From the NCBI RefSeq assembly GCF_034009455.1, contig NZ_CP125380.1, positions 2,679,501 to 2,743,500 of the forward strand: DNA of 64,000 nt, in the 5' to 3' direction. The DNA is from Pseudomonas sp. P5_109 (GTDB lineage Bacteria; Pseudomonadota; Gammaproteobacteria; Pseudomonadales; Pseudomonadaceae). Under the pieces are notes generated by a model that saw only the letters and a program-made list of their open reading frames with translations, did not search any database and had not been told where the DNA came from. Below are positions 17,121-25,227 of the stretch, one piece after another (position 1 is the first letter of the stretch; every line of letters starts with the position of its first letter). The position numbers and the translations under genes were made by a program.

Positions 17121-17153
17121 TTTCATGAAATTATAAATAGAAAATTTCATGAG
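17121..17153. promoter_or_regulatory. Paired TTTCATGA boxes before the PuuB-like gene
   Basis: TTTCATGAAA (17121-17130) is a perfect palindrome, and ATTTCATGAG (17144-17153) repeats its core 23 bases on, ending five bases before the start codon in an unusually AT-rich stretch. It is a plausible operator for the XRE-cupin regulator encoded in the same operon. This is inference from position and symmetry. Confidence 0.5.
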
Positions 17154-17158
17154 GCCGT

Positions 17159-18448
17159 ATGTTTCAGCAATCCACTCAGCATGTCGCCAGTTACTACGCC
17201 CATTCCTGCGCCGATCGCCTGGTCCATCGAGCCGCTCTGGAAGGCGAGTCAGACACCGAAGTGCTGATCATCGGGGCCGGTTTCAGTGGACTGCACACGG
17301 CTTTGCGCCTGGCGCTGGCCGGCAAGCGCGTGACCCTGCTCGAAGCCAGCCGGGTGGCCTGGGCCGCGTCCGGGCGTAATGGCGGGCAGGCGATTCTCGG
17401 CTGGTCGTGCGACATGCCACCGCTGGAAGCGGCGCTGGGTTACGAGCGGGCGCGGCGATTGTGGGACGGCATGCGCTGGGCCGCGCGCGAGTTGCGTGAC
17501 TTGCCCGGCCGGCATGAGTTCGATTGCGACTACCGCGCGGGTCACCTGTGGACCTCGGTGATTCCGCGTCGGGTAGGCCTGCTGACTGAGTGGCAACACG
17601 AGGCCAGCCACAAGTGGGGCCACGACAAACTGCAATTTATCGAGCGCAGCGATTTGCCCCAGTGGGTGGCCAGCGAGCGTTATCAGGCCGGCCTGTTCGA
17701 TCCCGAGGGCGGGCATTTGAATCCGCTGAAACTGGCCCTGGGTCTCGCCGATGCGATCGAGCGGGCCGGTGGCCGCATTCATGAACAAAGCAAGGCGCTG
17801 AGCTATGGCGAGGAGGGCGAAGGTTTTGTGGTGACGACCGAGCGCGGTCGTATTCGCGCCGATGTGCTGGTGCTGGCGTGCAACGCTTACCTCGATCGGC
17901 TCGACCCGCAACTGGCCAGTTGCGTGTTGCCGGTCGGGACTTATCAGGTGGCGACCGCGCCGCTCACCAAGGACCAGGCCACGGCGCTGCTGCCGAGCAA
18001 CGTGTGCGTGACCGACAACCAGTTCGTGCTCGATTATTTCCGTCGCACCCCGGATAACCGCCTGCTGTTCGGCGGCGGTTGCACTTACCTGGGCGGGATG
18101 CCCAAGGACATCGCGGCGGCGACCCGACCGTTCCTCGAACGTGTGTTCCCGCAGCTCACCGGCGTCGAGCTGGAGTTTGCCTGGGGCGGACACATCGACC
18201 TGACCCTCAAGCGCACCCCGGATATCGGCCGGCGAGGTGATCTGTACTGGATGCAGGGTTATTCCGGGCATGGTGTGCTGCCGACACTGGCCGCGGCGCG
18301 GGCGGTATCTGACGCGGTACTCGGTCAGCCCGACGAATTGTCCCTGTACCAGGACCTGAACAACGGCAGTTTTCCCGGCGGCAAATACCTGGCCGCGCCG
18401 CTGGAAGCCATCGGCAAGGCCTGGTATCGACTGCGCGACAGCATTTGA
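17159..18448 (+). CDS. FAD-dependent amine oxidoreductase, PuuB-like
   Basis: A 429-aa DAO-family flavoprotein. The FAD motif IIGAGFSGLHTALRLALAG lies near residues 38-56 after an N-terminal extension typical of gamma-glutamylputrescine oxidases (SYYAHSC). The C-terminal GYSGHGVLPT block is the second FAD contact. Such enzymes oxidise gamma-glutamylated or free amines, releasing H2O2 and an aldehyde. It stands ahead of a PuuR-like regulator and a glutamylpolyamine-synthetase-like gene on the same strand, which supports a polyamine role. The exact amine is not readable. Confidence 0.82.
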   Translation: MFQQSTQHVASYYAHSCADRLVHRAALEGESDTEVLIIGAGFSGLHTALRLALAGKRVTLLEASRVAWAASGRNGGQAILGWSCDMPPLEAALGYERARRLWDGMRWAARELRDLPGRHEFDCDYRAGHLWTSVIPRRVGLLTEWQHEASHKWGHDKLQFIERSDLPQWVASERYQAGLFDPEGGHLNPLKLALGLADAIERAGGRIHEQSKALSYGEEGEGFVVTTERGRIRADVLVLACNAYLDRLDPQLASCVLPVGTYQVATAPLTKDQATALLPSNVCVTDNQFVLDYFRRTPDNRLLFGGGCTYLGGMPKDIAAATRPFLERVFPQLTGVELEFAWGGHIDLTLKRTPDIGRRGDLYWMQGYSGHGVLPTLAAARAVSDAVLGQPDELSLYQDLNNGSFPGGKYLAAPLEAIGKAWYRLRDSI

Positions 18449-18473
18449 AGCGACACTTTCTGGAAGCCTCTAG

Positions 18474-19028
18474 ATGGACATGCAAGAAGAAATCTCGGCG
18501 CTGGCAATCCTGATCCAGGACCTGCGCAAGCACAAGAAGTACACCCTGAAGGACTTGGCGGACAAAATCGGTCGCTCGGTCGGTTTTCTGTCCCAGGTCG
18601 AGCGCGGTCTGTCGCGCCCGACGGTGGCGGACCTGACCGCCATCAGCGAAACCCTGGGCGTGCCGACCACCTATTTCTACAGCCTGCCCAAACCCATGGC
18701 CTTGCCCTGGGTCACCCGCCCGGACGAGCGCCGCACGCTGTACTACGCCGACGGCATCACCGACATCCTCGTCTCGCCAAAAATGCGCGCCTCGTTCTCG
18801 ATGCTCGAAAGCCAGCTGGAGCCCGGCGCCAGCAGTGGTGACCGGCACATGAAGGACAGCTCGGAGCAGGGCGGTTACGTCCTCGAAGGCGAGCTGACCC
18901 TGTGGCTCGACGACAACGAACCGGTGATCCTGCATCCCGGCGACAGCTTTCAACTGGCCAGCCATGCGCACTGCCGCTACGGCAACCTGTCCGACCAACC
19001 GACCCGCGTGCTTTGGGTTTACACCTGA
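18474..19028 (+). CDS. XRE-cupin regulator (PuuR-like)
   Basis: A 184-aa regulator. Helix-turn-helix at about 24-60 (TLKDLADKIGRSVGFLSQVE) and a C-terminal cupin-2 domain (VLEGELTLWLDDNEPVILHP, then GDSFQLASHAHCRYGN). This architecture is used by repressors of polyamine and amino acid catabolism such as PuuR. It is the middle gene of a three-gene unit and is probably autoregulatory through the TTTCATGA boxes upstream. Confidence 0.85.
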   Translation: MDMQEEISALAILIQDLRKHKKYTLKDLADKIGRSVGFLSQVERGLSRPTVADLTAISETLGVPTTYFYSLPKPMALPWVTRPDERRTLYYADGITDILVSPKMRASFSMLESQLEPGASSGDRHMKDSSEQGGYVLEGELTLWLDDNEPVILHPGDSFQLASHAHCRYGNLSDQPTRVLWVYT

Positions 19029-19048
19029 TAACAACAAGGAACAAAACG

Positions 19049-20395
19049 ATGGATGCTGTGTGCTCTGAACTGCTGGCCGAGGTTCGCAACTTCCGCCACT
19101 GCAACCCCGAAGTGCGTTACGTCGACCTGATCTCCCTGGACATTCCGGGGCATTTCTACGGCAAGCGCTACCCGATCGAGATGCTGGAAAAAGTCGCCGC
19201 CGGCAGTGCCCTGAAGCTGCCGCAGAACTGCGTGCTACTCGGCACTCAGGGCGGGCTGTTCAAGATCGGTGATTACTGCTTCAACGACGGTGACCCGGAT
19301 GCGTTGCGCCGCTTGGTGCCTGGCACCTTGAAGTTGGTGAGCTGGGAAAAGCAGCCCTTGGGCCAGATGCTGATCACCTCCGACGGCACGGAAAAACCTA
19401 TCGAGTTCGAACCACGCGAAGTGTTGGCGCGGGTGTTGAACCGGCTGCATCGTAAAGGCATTTTCCCGGTGGTGGCCTTCGAGCTGGAGTTCTACCTGTT
19501 CGACAGCCGCCTGAAGGACGGCTTGCCGCAATTTCCCCGTGACGAGCTGAGCGGCGATGCCGATGATCAGCCGAACATGCACATCGAGCGCTTGTCGCGA
19601 TTCGCCCCGGTGCTCGATGAAATGGTCGAGACCGCGCGTGAGCAAGGCGTCGATGCCACGGTGATCACCGCCGAGCTCGGCCCGGGCCAGTTCGAAATCA
19701 ACTTCGGCCATTGCGATGACGGCCTGCGCGCCGCCGACTGGGCCGCCCTGTTCTGCCGCAGCACCCGGGGCGTGGCGCTCAAGCACAACTACCGCGCCAG
19801 CTTCATGGCCAAACCCTACCTGCAGCACCCCGGCAGCGGCATGCACGTGCATGTCAGCCTGTATGACCAGGCCGGCAATAACCTGTTGGCGGCGAACGGC
19901 CAACGGGCGCTGCGTCATGCGGTGGCCGGTTGCCTGGATGTATTGCCGCACTGCATGCCGATTTTTGCCCCGAACCACAACGCCATGCGCCGCTTGAGCG
20001 GCACCGTGAACGTCGCGTCCCGCGCCAGTTGGGGTTTCGAGGATCGCGATGCGTGCTTGCGTATTCCGGAGTCGGACGTCAAGAACCTGCGCATCGAACA
20101 TCGCCTGGCGGGCGCCGATGCCAACCCGTATCTGGCGTTGGCGGCAATTCTGGTGGGGTTGGAGCAAGGCCTGGAAGGGGAGCGCGAGCCGATTGCACCG
20201 CTCAACGAAGACCGCGGCAGTGGCATCGATTTTCCGTTGGAAATGCTTGAAGCCGTGCAGTCCATGCAAAGTCATGCTTCGCTGCGCGAAGGCTTGGGGG
20301 CGGAGTTTGTGGACGTCTACTGCGAAAACAAGCGTCAGGATCATCTGGCATTTTTGCATGATATCAGCGCGCGGGAGTATCGCTGGTTCCTCTAG
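19049..20395 (+). CDS. Glutamine-synthetase family protein, probable gamma-glutamylpolyamine synthetase
   Basis: A 448-aa GS-fold ligase. The start at 19049 (MDAVCSELLAEV) has an AAGGA site; the frame is open further upstream, inside the regulator gene, without a site. Conserved pieces: VAFELEFYLF and AELGPGQFEINF (metal-binding Glu residues), HPGSGMHVHVSLYD (the His loop), and FAPNHNAMRRL and RIEHRLAGADANPYL near the C-terminus. PuuA-type members glutamylate putrescine or other amines. Clustering with a PuuB-like oxidase supports this rather than nitrogen assimilation. Confidence 0.85.
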   Translation: MDAVCSELLAEVRNFRHCNPEVRYVDLISLDIPGHFYGKRYPIEMLEKVAAGSALKLPQNCVLLGTQGGLFKIGDYCFNDGDPDALRRLVPGTLKLVSWEKQPLGQMLITSDGTEKPIEFEPREVLARVLNRLHRKGIFPVVAFELEFYLFDSRLKDGLPQFPRDELSGDADDQPNMHIERLSRFAPVLDEMVETAREQGVDATVITAELGPGQFEINFGHCDDGLRAADWAALFCRSTRGVALKHNYRASFMAKPYLQHPGSGMHVHVSLYDQAGNNLLAANGQRALRHAVAGCLDVLPHCMPIFAPNHNAMRRLSGTVNVASRASWGFEDRDACLRIPESDVKNLRIEHRLAGADANPYLALAAILVGLEQGLEGEREPIAPLNEDRGSGIDFPLEMLEAVQSMQSHASLREGLGAEFVDVYCENKRQDHLAFLHDISAREYRWFL

Positions 20396-20531
20396 TTTCC
20401 CTTGGAAAATATGTGGATATATAAGGGCTTAGAGCGATTAGTAACTGGATAGTGAATAAAAATATCTTGTTACAGGGTGAAATATTCCGTAATATCCGCG
20501 CCGCGTTCACCACCACGGTTTATGCATTTTT

Positions 20532-20569
20532 AAATCCCAGGCGTCCATCAGCTGCCTGGGATTTTTTTT
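20532..20569 (+). terminator. Intrinsic terminator
   Basis: Stem AAATCCCAGGC / GCCTGGGATTT followed by T8, about 140 bases after the GS-like gene. Confidence 0.88.
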
Positions 20570-20591
20570 GCCCGATTTTTGTTGATTGCCT

Positions 20592-20725
20592 TTGTGGCGA
20601 GGGAGCTTGCTCCCGCTGGGCTGCGTAGCAGCCCTAAAAATCGGTATACAAGCTCTTCATGACAGGCCGCAATGCGTCAATTGGTTCGCTTCGCGACCCA
20701 GCGGGAGCAAGCTCCCTCGCCACAG
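20592..20725. repeat. REP pair (TGTGGCGAGGGAGCTTGCTCCCG type)
   Basis: Inverted arms 20592-20618 and 20699-20725. The right part lies inside the 3' end of the NCS1 permease gene, so the coding sequence runs into the repeat. Confidence 0.88.
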
Positions 20726-22061
20726 GGTGTGTGCGGCGCTTCATCAACCAGTAATAACTCAACGCCGGCACCAGCAACCCGACGATCCACGCCAGATCCA
20801 CCCCGTCCAGCGCCGTGGCCACCGGGCCGACGTACAGCGTGGTGTTCATGAACGGAATCTCCAGGGCAATCGCCAGCACGAAACTGCCGCAGGCGATCCA
20901 GTTGATGCGCCCGTAGATGCCGTTCAGGTCGAAGATGTCGTCAATCCGGTACTGGCCTTTGCGCAGGCAGTAGTAGTCGACCAGATTGATCGCCGTCCAC
21001 GGGATCAGGAAATAGCTCATGAAGAAGATGAAGTTGAGGAAGAAGTTGATGAAGTCGTCCTGACTGATGGTACACAGGGCCGTGGCCACCAGGCTGATCA
21101 GCAGCATGAACACGCCGCGTACCCGTGGCGTCACCTTGAGTCGGGCGAAAGGCTCGATCACGGTGATGGTCGACATGAACGCGCCGTACAGGTTGAACAC
21201 GTTGATCGACACTTGGCCGTAGACGATGAAGGCGAACAGCAGCACCGCGCCAGTGCCGAACAAGCCGGCGACATGCCCGCCGACGTTGCTGGAAAAGTCG
21301 CCGATGCCGACGCTCAGGATCGCCCCGAGAATCATCATCCACGCACCACCGCTGACCGTGCCGGCGTAGCTGTACCAGAACACCTGCGCAGTCGGGGTGT
21401 TGCTCGGCAGGTAGCGCGAGTAGTCGGCGACGTAAGGCGCGTAGGACAACTGCCAGGTCACGGCGATGCTCACCGCCACCAGGAACTTCGACAGCGAGAA
21501 GCCGGTCGGCAGCCATTGTTCGGTCGGGATCGGCAACTGCAAGGCGAGCGCCGTGGCGGCCACGAACACCAGCAGCGACAGGATCGACAACAGCTTCTGC
21601 AAGCGGTGAATCAACCGATAGCCATAGAGTGCGACGACGAAGCACAACGCGCCGATCAGGTAGATATTGCCGGACATCGGCAGCGGGCTGACCGACTCCA
21701 GTGCCTGGGCCGCGAGCAAGGTGTTGCTGACGAAGAAGCCCAGGTAAATCAGCATCACGAACAGCAGCGGCAACACCGCCCCCCACACGCCGAATTGCGC
21801 CCGGCTCTGGATCATTTGCGGAATGCCCAGCTTCGGTCCCTGGGCCGAGTGGGAGGCCATGAAAATCGCCCCCAGCAGCGAGCCGATGATGATCGCCAGC
21901 GCACTCCAGTACAGGTTGAGCCCCATCACCACCGGCAAGACGCCGGAGGCGATGGTGGTGATGTTCATGTTGGCGCCGAACCAGATATAGAACAGCGAAC
22001 CCGGTTTGCCATGGCGTTCGGTCTCGGGGATGAAATCGATGCTTCGTTTTTCGACTTGCAT
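20634..22061 (-). CDS. NCS1-family permease (cytosine/purine/allantoin type)
   Basis: A 475-aa polytopic membrane protein with about 12 hydrophobic segments. The N-terminal RSIDFIPETERHGKPGSLF and GPKLGIPQMIQSRAQFG loops are typical of CodB-like NCS1 symporters of nucleobases, hydantoins or related compounds. The start at 22061 has an AGGAGTG site. The gene is five bases downstream of the isochorismatase-like gene. The last roughly 30 residues (from HPVARELAPAGSR) are encoded by a REP element, an appended tail absent from normal NCS1 proteins. Confidence 0.88.
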   Translation of the reverse strand: MQVEKRSIDFIPETERHGKPGSLFYIWFGANMNITTIASGVLPVVMGLNLYWSALAIIIGSLLGAIFMASHSAQGPKLGIPQMIQSRAQFGVWGAVLPLLFVMLIYLGFFVSNTLLAAQALESVSPLPMSGNIYLIGALCFVVALYGYRLIHRLQKLLSILSLLVFVAATALALQLPIPTEQWLPTGFSLSKFLVAVSIAVTWQLSYAPYVADYSRYLPSNTPTAQVFWYSYAGTVSGGAWMMILGAILSVGIGDFSSNVGGHVAGLFGTGAVLLFAFIVYGQVSINVFNLYGAFMSTITVIEPFARLKVTPRVRGVFMLLISLVATALCTISQDDFINFFLNFIFFMSYFLIPWTAINLVDYYCLRKGQYRIDDIFDLNGIYGRINWIACGSFVLAIALEIPFMNTTLYVGPVATALDGVDLAWIVGLLVPALSYYWLMKRRTHPVARELAPAGSRSEPIDALRPVMKSLYTDF

Positions 22062-22066
22062 GGCGA

Positions 22067-22744
22067 TCACTCCTGAGTCCGGACGAGATGGGATTGCAGG
22101 CGGGCGATGGTGCCTGGCAGCTCGTGGGGCTGGTGGGCGAACAGGTCCGGCTGCCTGGGGATCAGGCTGACGTAATCGACTTGTTGCAGGGCGCGCTGGC
22201 ATTCGGTCGTGGTGAGGATTTCCAGCGAATAGACCCAGTTGGCCATGATCAACAGGGCCGAGTAATGCCCGGCCTCGGTGGTCGTGGTGCAGGCATCGCT
22301 GACCAGGCGCACGCGATAACCGAGGGCGAAGGCATCGAACACACTGGTGAGCACGCAGACATCGGTCAGCACGCCGCAGACGATCAGCGTGTCGACCTCC
22401 AGTGCCTTGAGCCGGGCCTCGAGGTCGGTGCGGTGAAAGGCACTGTAACGCCCCTTGTCGATGACCCATTCACCGGGCTGCGGCGTCAGCGACTCGATGA
22501 TTTCCACTTGCCGGGTGCCGGCGCGGTAGCTGCCGGGGCCACCGTCGGTTGCCAGGGGTTCGCCGGGGGGCAGGTCACTGCCGTCGGCCTGATTGATGTG
22601 GCGGGTATAGATGACAGGCATCCGCTGATGGCGGGCGGTATCGAGCAGGGCGGCGGTATTGGCGACTACGGTGTCGAGGTTGTCGAGGACAAAACCGTCC
22701 TCCTGCTGCATGTCGATGATCAACAGCGCGTTGTTATTGTTCAT
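22067..22744 (-). CDS. Isochorismatase-family cysteine hydrolase
   Basis: A 225-aa hydrolase with the family triad: Asp11 (LLIIDMQ), Lys97 (VIDKGRYSAF) and Cys130 (VCGVLTDVCV). Members include nicotinamidase, N-carbamoylsarcosine amidase and ureidoacrylate hydrolase, so C-N bond cleavage of an amide or carbamoyl compound is likely. It is translationally adjacent to an NCS1 permease, suggesting uptake and hydrolysis of one substrate. No FCD-type operator was found upstream. Confidence 0.85.
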   Translation of the reverse strand: MNNNNALLIIDMQQEDGFVLDNLDTVVANTAALLDTARHQRMPVIYTRHINQADGSDLPPGEPLATDGGPGSYRAGTRQVEIIESLTPQPGEWVIDKGRYSAFHRTDLEARLKALEVDTLIVCGVLTDVCVLTSVFDAFALGYRVRLVSDACTTTTEAGHYSALLIMANWVYSLEILTTTECQRALQQVDYVSLIPRQPDLFAHQPHELPGTIARLQSHLVRTQE

Positions 22745-23149
22745 TGGGCAAACCTGATCAAAGGCGAAACACGATGCACCGTACGCGCCAGGCCATGGCG
22801 AGACGCGGGATGCGTGATTGGCTGTTCGGGTGGGCTCAGTGAACTATTTGCCAGAAGCCGTTCTGCTTGGCCGCAACGCTGGCGCGCAGGCGCTTGAAAT
22901 GCAGGTGTGAGGCGCACGATTCACCGCGCAGGTAAGCCCGCGCGGCGCCGGAAGGAAGGGTGAGCGATGGGAGACGACCAGTACGCATTGGAATCGACCC
23001 TTGTGGGAACGCCTGCTCCCACAGGACAAATGCATACCTGTAGGAGCGAGCCTGCTCGCGAAAAACTCTGGACAACTCGGTCATTCAGAAGGCGCGCGTT
23101 ATCGTTGGCGTCCATCGCGAGCGAGCTCGCTCCTACAGGGGACAAATGC
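22745..23149. other. Intergenic region with a small hairpin and a REPIN
   Basis: It holds the isochorismatase-gene promoter, an imperfect hairpin TTGTGGGAACGCCTGCTCCC (23010-23033), and a REPIN at 23039-23138 with arms TAGGAGCGAGCCTGCTCGCG and CGCGAGCGAGCTCGCTCCTA. No gene is seen. Confidence 0.6.
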
Positions 23150-24193
23150 CTACCGGAACGCTGGCACCACATGCTTGATGAACAGCTCCAGGGATTTTTT
23201 CTTTTCCGCGTGGGGCAGGCTGTTATCGCACCAGAAGCTGAATTCGTCGACCCCCAGTTCCTGGTAGTACTTGATGCGCGGAATGATTTCTTCCGGGGTG
23301 CCGATCATGGCGGTCCTGTGCAGGCTCTCCAGTTCGAACTCTGGGCGCCCGGCGAATTTCTCTTCCGGGCTTGGCGCGAGGAAGCCGTTGACCGGGGTGG
23401 TCTTGTTGCCGAACCAGGCATCGAAGGTGCGGTAGAACTTCGAGATCGCCTTGGCCCCGACTTCCCAGCCCTGCGGATCGTCGGCGGTGTGCACGTGGGT
23501 GTGACGCAGCACCATCAGTTGCGGGCGCGGCACGCCAGGATTGTTGTCCAGCGCGGCCTGGAACTTGTTCTTCAGGTCGAGGACTTCTTCGTCGCCTTTC
23601 ATCAGTGGCGTGACCATGACATTGCAACCGTTGGCCACGGCGAAGTTGTGCGAATCCGGGTCGCGGGCGGCGATCCACATCGGCGGGTTCGGTTGCTGGA
23701 TCGGCTTGGGTACGCTGGTGGAGGTCGGGAATTTCCAGATGTCGCCGTCATGGGCGTAGTCGCCGTTCCACAGCGCGCGCACCACCGGGACCATTTCCCG
23801 CAGCGCCTGGCCGCCGGAGGAGGCAGGCATGCCGCCGGCCATGCGGTCGAACTCGACCTGGTAGGCGCCACGGGCCAGACCGACTTCCATGCGCCCGTTG
23901 CTGATCACGTCGAGCAAGGCACACTCACCGGCCACCCGCAGTGGATGCCAGAACGGCGCGATGATGGTGCCGGCGCCCAGGTGAATGGTGGTGGTCTTGC
24001 CCGCCAGATAAGCCAGCAGCGGCATCGGGCTCGGCGAGATGGTGTATTCCATGGCGTGGTGTTCGCCGATCCAAACGGTGCTGAAACCACCGGCTTCGGC
24101 CATCAGGGTCAGTTCGGTCAAGTCTTCGAACAACTGGCGGTGGCTGACGCTTTCGTCCCAACGTTCCATGTGTACGAACAGGGAAAACTTCAT
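23150..24193 (-). CDS. LLM-class (bacterial luciferase-like) flavin-dependent monooxygenase
   Basis: A 347-aa TIM-barrel protein of the luciferase-like family. MKFSLFVHMERWDESVSHRQ and GFSTVWIGEHHAMEY are the usual N-terminal strand and the EHH motif; HLGAGTIIAPFWHPLRVAGE and NGRMEVGLARGAYQVEFDRM bind reduced flavin. Such enzymes use FMNH2 from a separate reductase to insert oxygen into C-N, C-S or aldehyde substrates, and can open nitrogen rings. A flavin reductase gene lies 230 bases upstream on the same strand. A copy of the shared FCD operator lies 57 bases before the start. The substrate is unknown; RutA is a distant relative. Confidence 0.87.
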   Translation of the reverse strand: MKFSLFVHMERWDESVSHRQLFEDLTELTLMAEAGGFSTVWIGEHHAMEYTISPSPMPLLAYLAGKTTTIHLGAGTIIAPFWHPLRVAGECALLDVISNGRMEVGLARGAYQVEFDRMAGGMPASSGGQALREMVPVVRALWNGDYAHDGDIWKFPTSTSVPKPIQQPNPPMWIAARDPDSHNFAVANGCNVMVTPLMKGDEEVLDLKNKFQAALDNNPGVPRPQLMVLRHTHVHTADDPQGWEVGAKAISKFYRTFDAWFGNKTTPVNGFLAPSPEEKFAGRPEFELESLHRTAMIGTPEEIIPRIKYYQELGVDEFSFWCDNSLPHAEKKKSLELFIKHVVPAFR

Positions 24194-24249
24194 GACGCTT
24201 ACCTCGGATCTGTTGTTGTTGGCCTGTCGATCGCGGGCCTGTTGAATAT

Positions 24250-24266
24250 TGGTATACCATAATACA
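24250..24266. promoter_or_regulatory. FCD operator, site 1 (LLM monooxygenase gene)
   Basis: TGGTATACCATAATACA. It begins with the perfect 10-base palindrome TGGTATACCA. It lies 57 bases upstream of the monooxygenase start. Confidence 0.8.
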
Positions 24267-24308
24267 TTATTTCCGCAAATGACTTCTCTTCGCGGCTAAC
24301 GCTAACCA

Positions 24309-24401
24309 ATGTGGGAGCGGGCTTGCTCGCGAAGACGGAGTGTCAGTCAACACCTATGTCGCCTGGAAGTTCGCTTTCGCGAGCAAGCCCGCTCCCACAG
24401 G
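24309..24401. repeat. REPIN (TGTGGGAGCGGGCTTGCTCGCGAAG type)
   Basis: Inverted arms with a 40-base spacer, between the flavin reductase gene and the monooxygenase operator. It probably separates the two transcription units. Confidence 0.85.
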
Positions 24402-24424
24402 GGTACGCGGTGATTTCAGAGGGA

Positions 24425-24910
24425 TCAGGCCAGAACGGGCAGGGCACCCATCTTGCCGTGGCAATACACCAGTGGCCCGCTGGTCTGGCGGGGCACGATC
24501 AGGTTTTTCACGGCGCCAACCATGATGGCGTGGTCGCCGCCTTCGTATTCGCGCCACAGTTCACATTCGATGACCGCCGTGGCGTTGGCCAGAATCGGGT
24601 TGCCCAACTCGCTGAGCGTCCACTCGATCCCCTGGGCCTTGTCCTTGCCTTTGCGTGCGAAGGCATAGGCTTCGGTTTGCTGGCCGCCGGACAGCACGTG
24701 GATGGCAAAGCGTTTGTTCTTGATCAACACCGGGTAGGAATCGGAGCTGTAGTTGGGACAGAACAGTACCAGGGCCGGGTCCATCGACAGCGAGCTGAAG
24801 GCGCTGGCGGTCAGGCCGACGATCTGCCCGTCGTCATCCAGGGTGGTGATCACGGTCACTCCAGACGGGAACGAACCCATGACTTGTTTGTAGATGGCGG
24901 CATCGATCAT
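24425..24910 (-). CDS. Flavin reductase family protein (copy 1)
   Basis: A 161-aa HpaC/RutF-like NAD(P)H:flavin oxidoreductase (split-barrel flavin-binding fold). The family segment is GSFPSGVTVITTLDDDGQIV, then GLTASAFSSLSMDPALVLFC (FMN binding), and HAIMVGAVKNLIV near the end. It should supply FMNH2 to the neighbouring LLM monooxygenase. It has its own operator at 24961. A close paralogue is encoded at 48061-48546 with very similar sequence throughout. Confidence 0.9.
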   Translation of the reverse strand: MIDAAIYKQVMGSFPSGVTVITTLDDDGQIVGLTASAFSSLSMDPALVLFCPNYSSDSYPVLIKNKRFAIHVLSGGQQTEAYAFARKGKDKAQGIEWTLSELGNPILANATAVIECELWREYEGGDHAIMVGAVKNLIVPRQTSGPLVYCHGKMGALPVLA

Positions 24911-24960
24911 TGGACGGTCCTCGGGTGGTGTGACGCGTTTTTATAGGTTTGTAGGTCTGA

Positions 24961-24977
24961 TGGTATACCGTAATACA
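24961..24977. promoter_or_regulatory. FCD operator, site 2 (flavin reductase copy 1)
   Basis: TGGTATACCGTAATACA, one base different from site 1, lying 51 bases before the flavin reductase start. Confidence 0.8.
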
Positions 24978-25133
24978 TCGAATGCAAGGTCTTTTTAGGT
25001 GAACCGATAAACGTACGGCTCTCGTCGGAAAGTCAATGAATACGGGGCTTTAAGCTAGCAAGCGCCGGTGTGAATCGGGCAGGATGCCGGTTCAGATGCT
25101 TGTTCAAAGACCGGATCAGTATTGTTTAAAGTT

Positions 25134-25150
25134 TGGAATACCATAATATG
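25134..25150. promoter_or_regulatory. FCD operator, site 3 (NCS1 permease gene)
   Basis: TGGAATACCATAATATG; the overlapping ACCATAATATGGT is a perfect 13-base palindrome. It lies 78 bases before the annotated permease start. Confidence 0.8.
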
Positions 25151-25227
25151 GTCCGCATCTGAGGGGCGGCCAGAGAGTCCCCCCGGTTTGGCTTCATACA
25201 AAGATAAGAACAGACAAACTCGAGTTC

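Noticed and set aside
20586-22076. Long plus-strand frame opposite the NCS1 permease
   Set aside because: It is the antisense shadow of a high-GC membrane protein gene. Its composition (Gln/His/Arg-rich, no family features) is typical of such shadows.
20634-24910. Isochorismatase, permease, LLM and flavin reductase as a complete Rut pyrimidine pathway
   Set aside because: The isochorismatase-permease unit lacks the operator shared by the other genes. No RutC- or RutE-like gene is present, the LLM protein is only distantly RutA-like, and the permease is NCS1, not a RutG-type NCS2 transporter.
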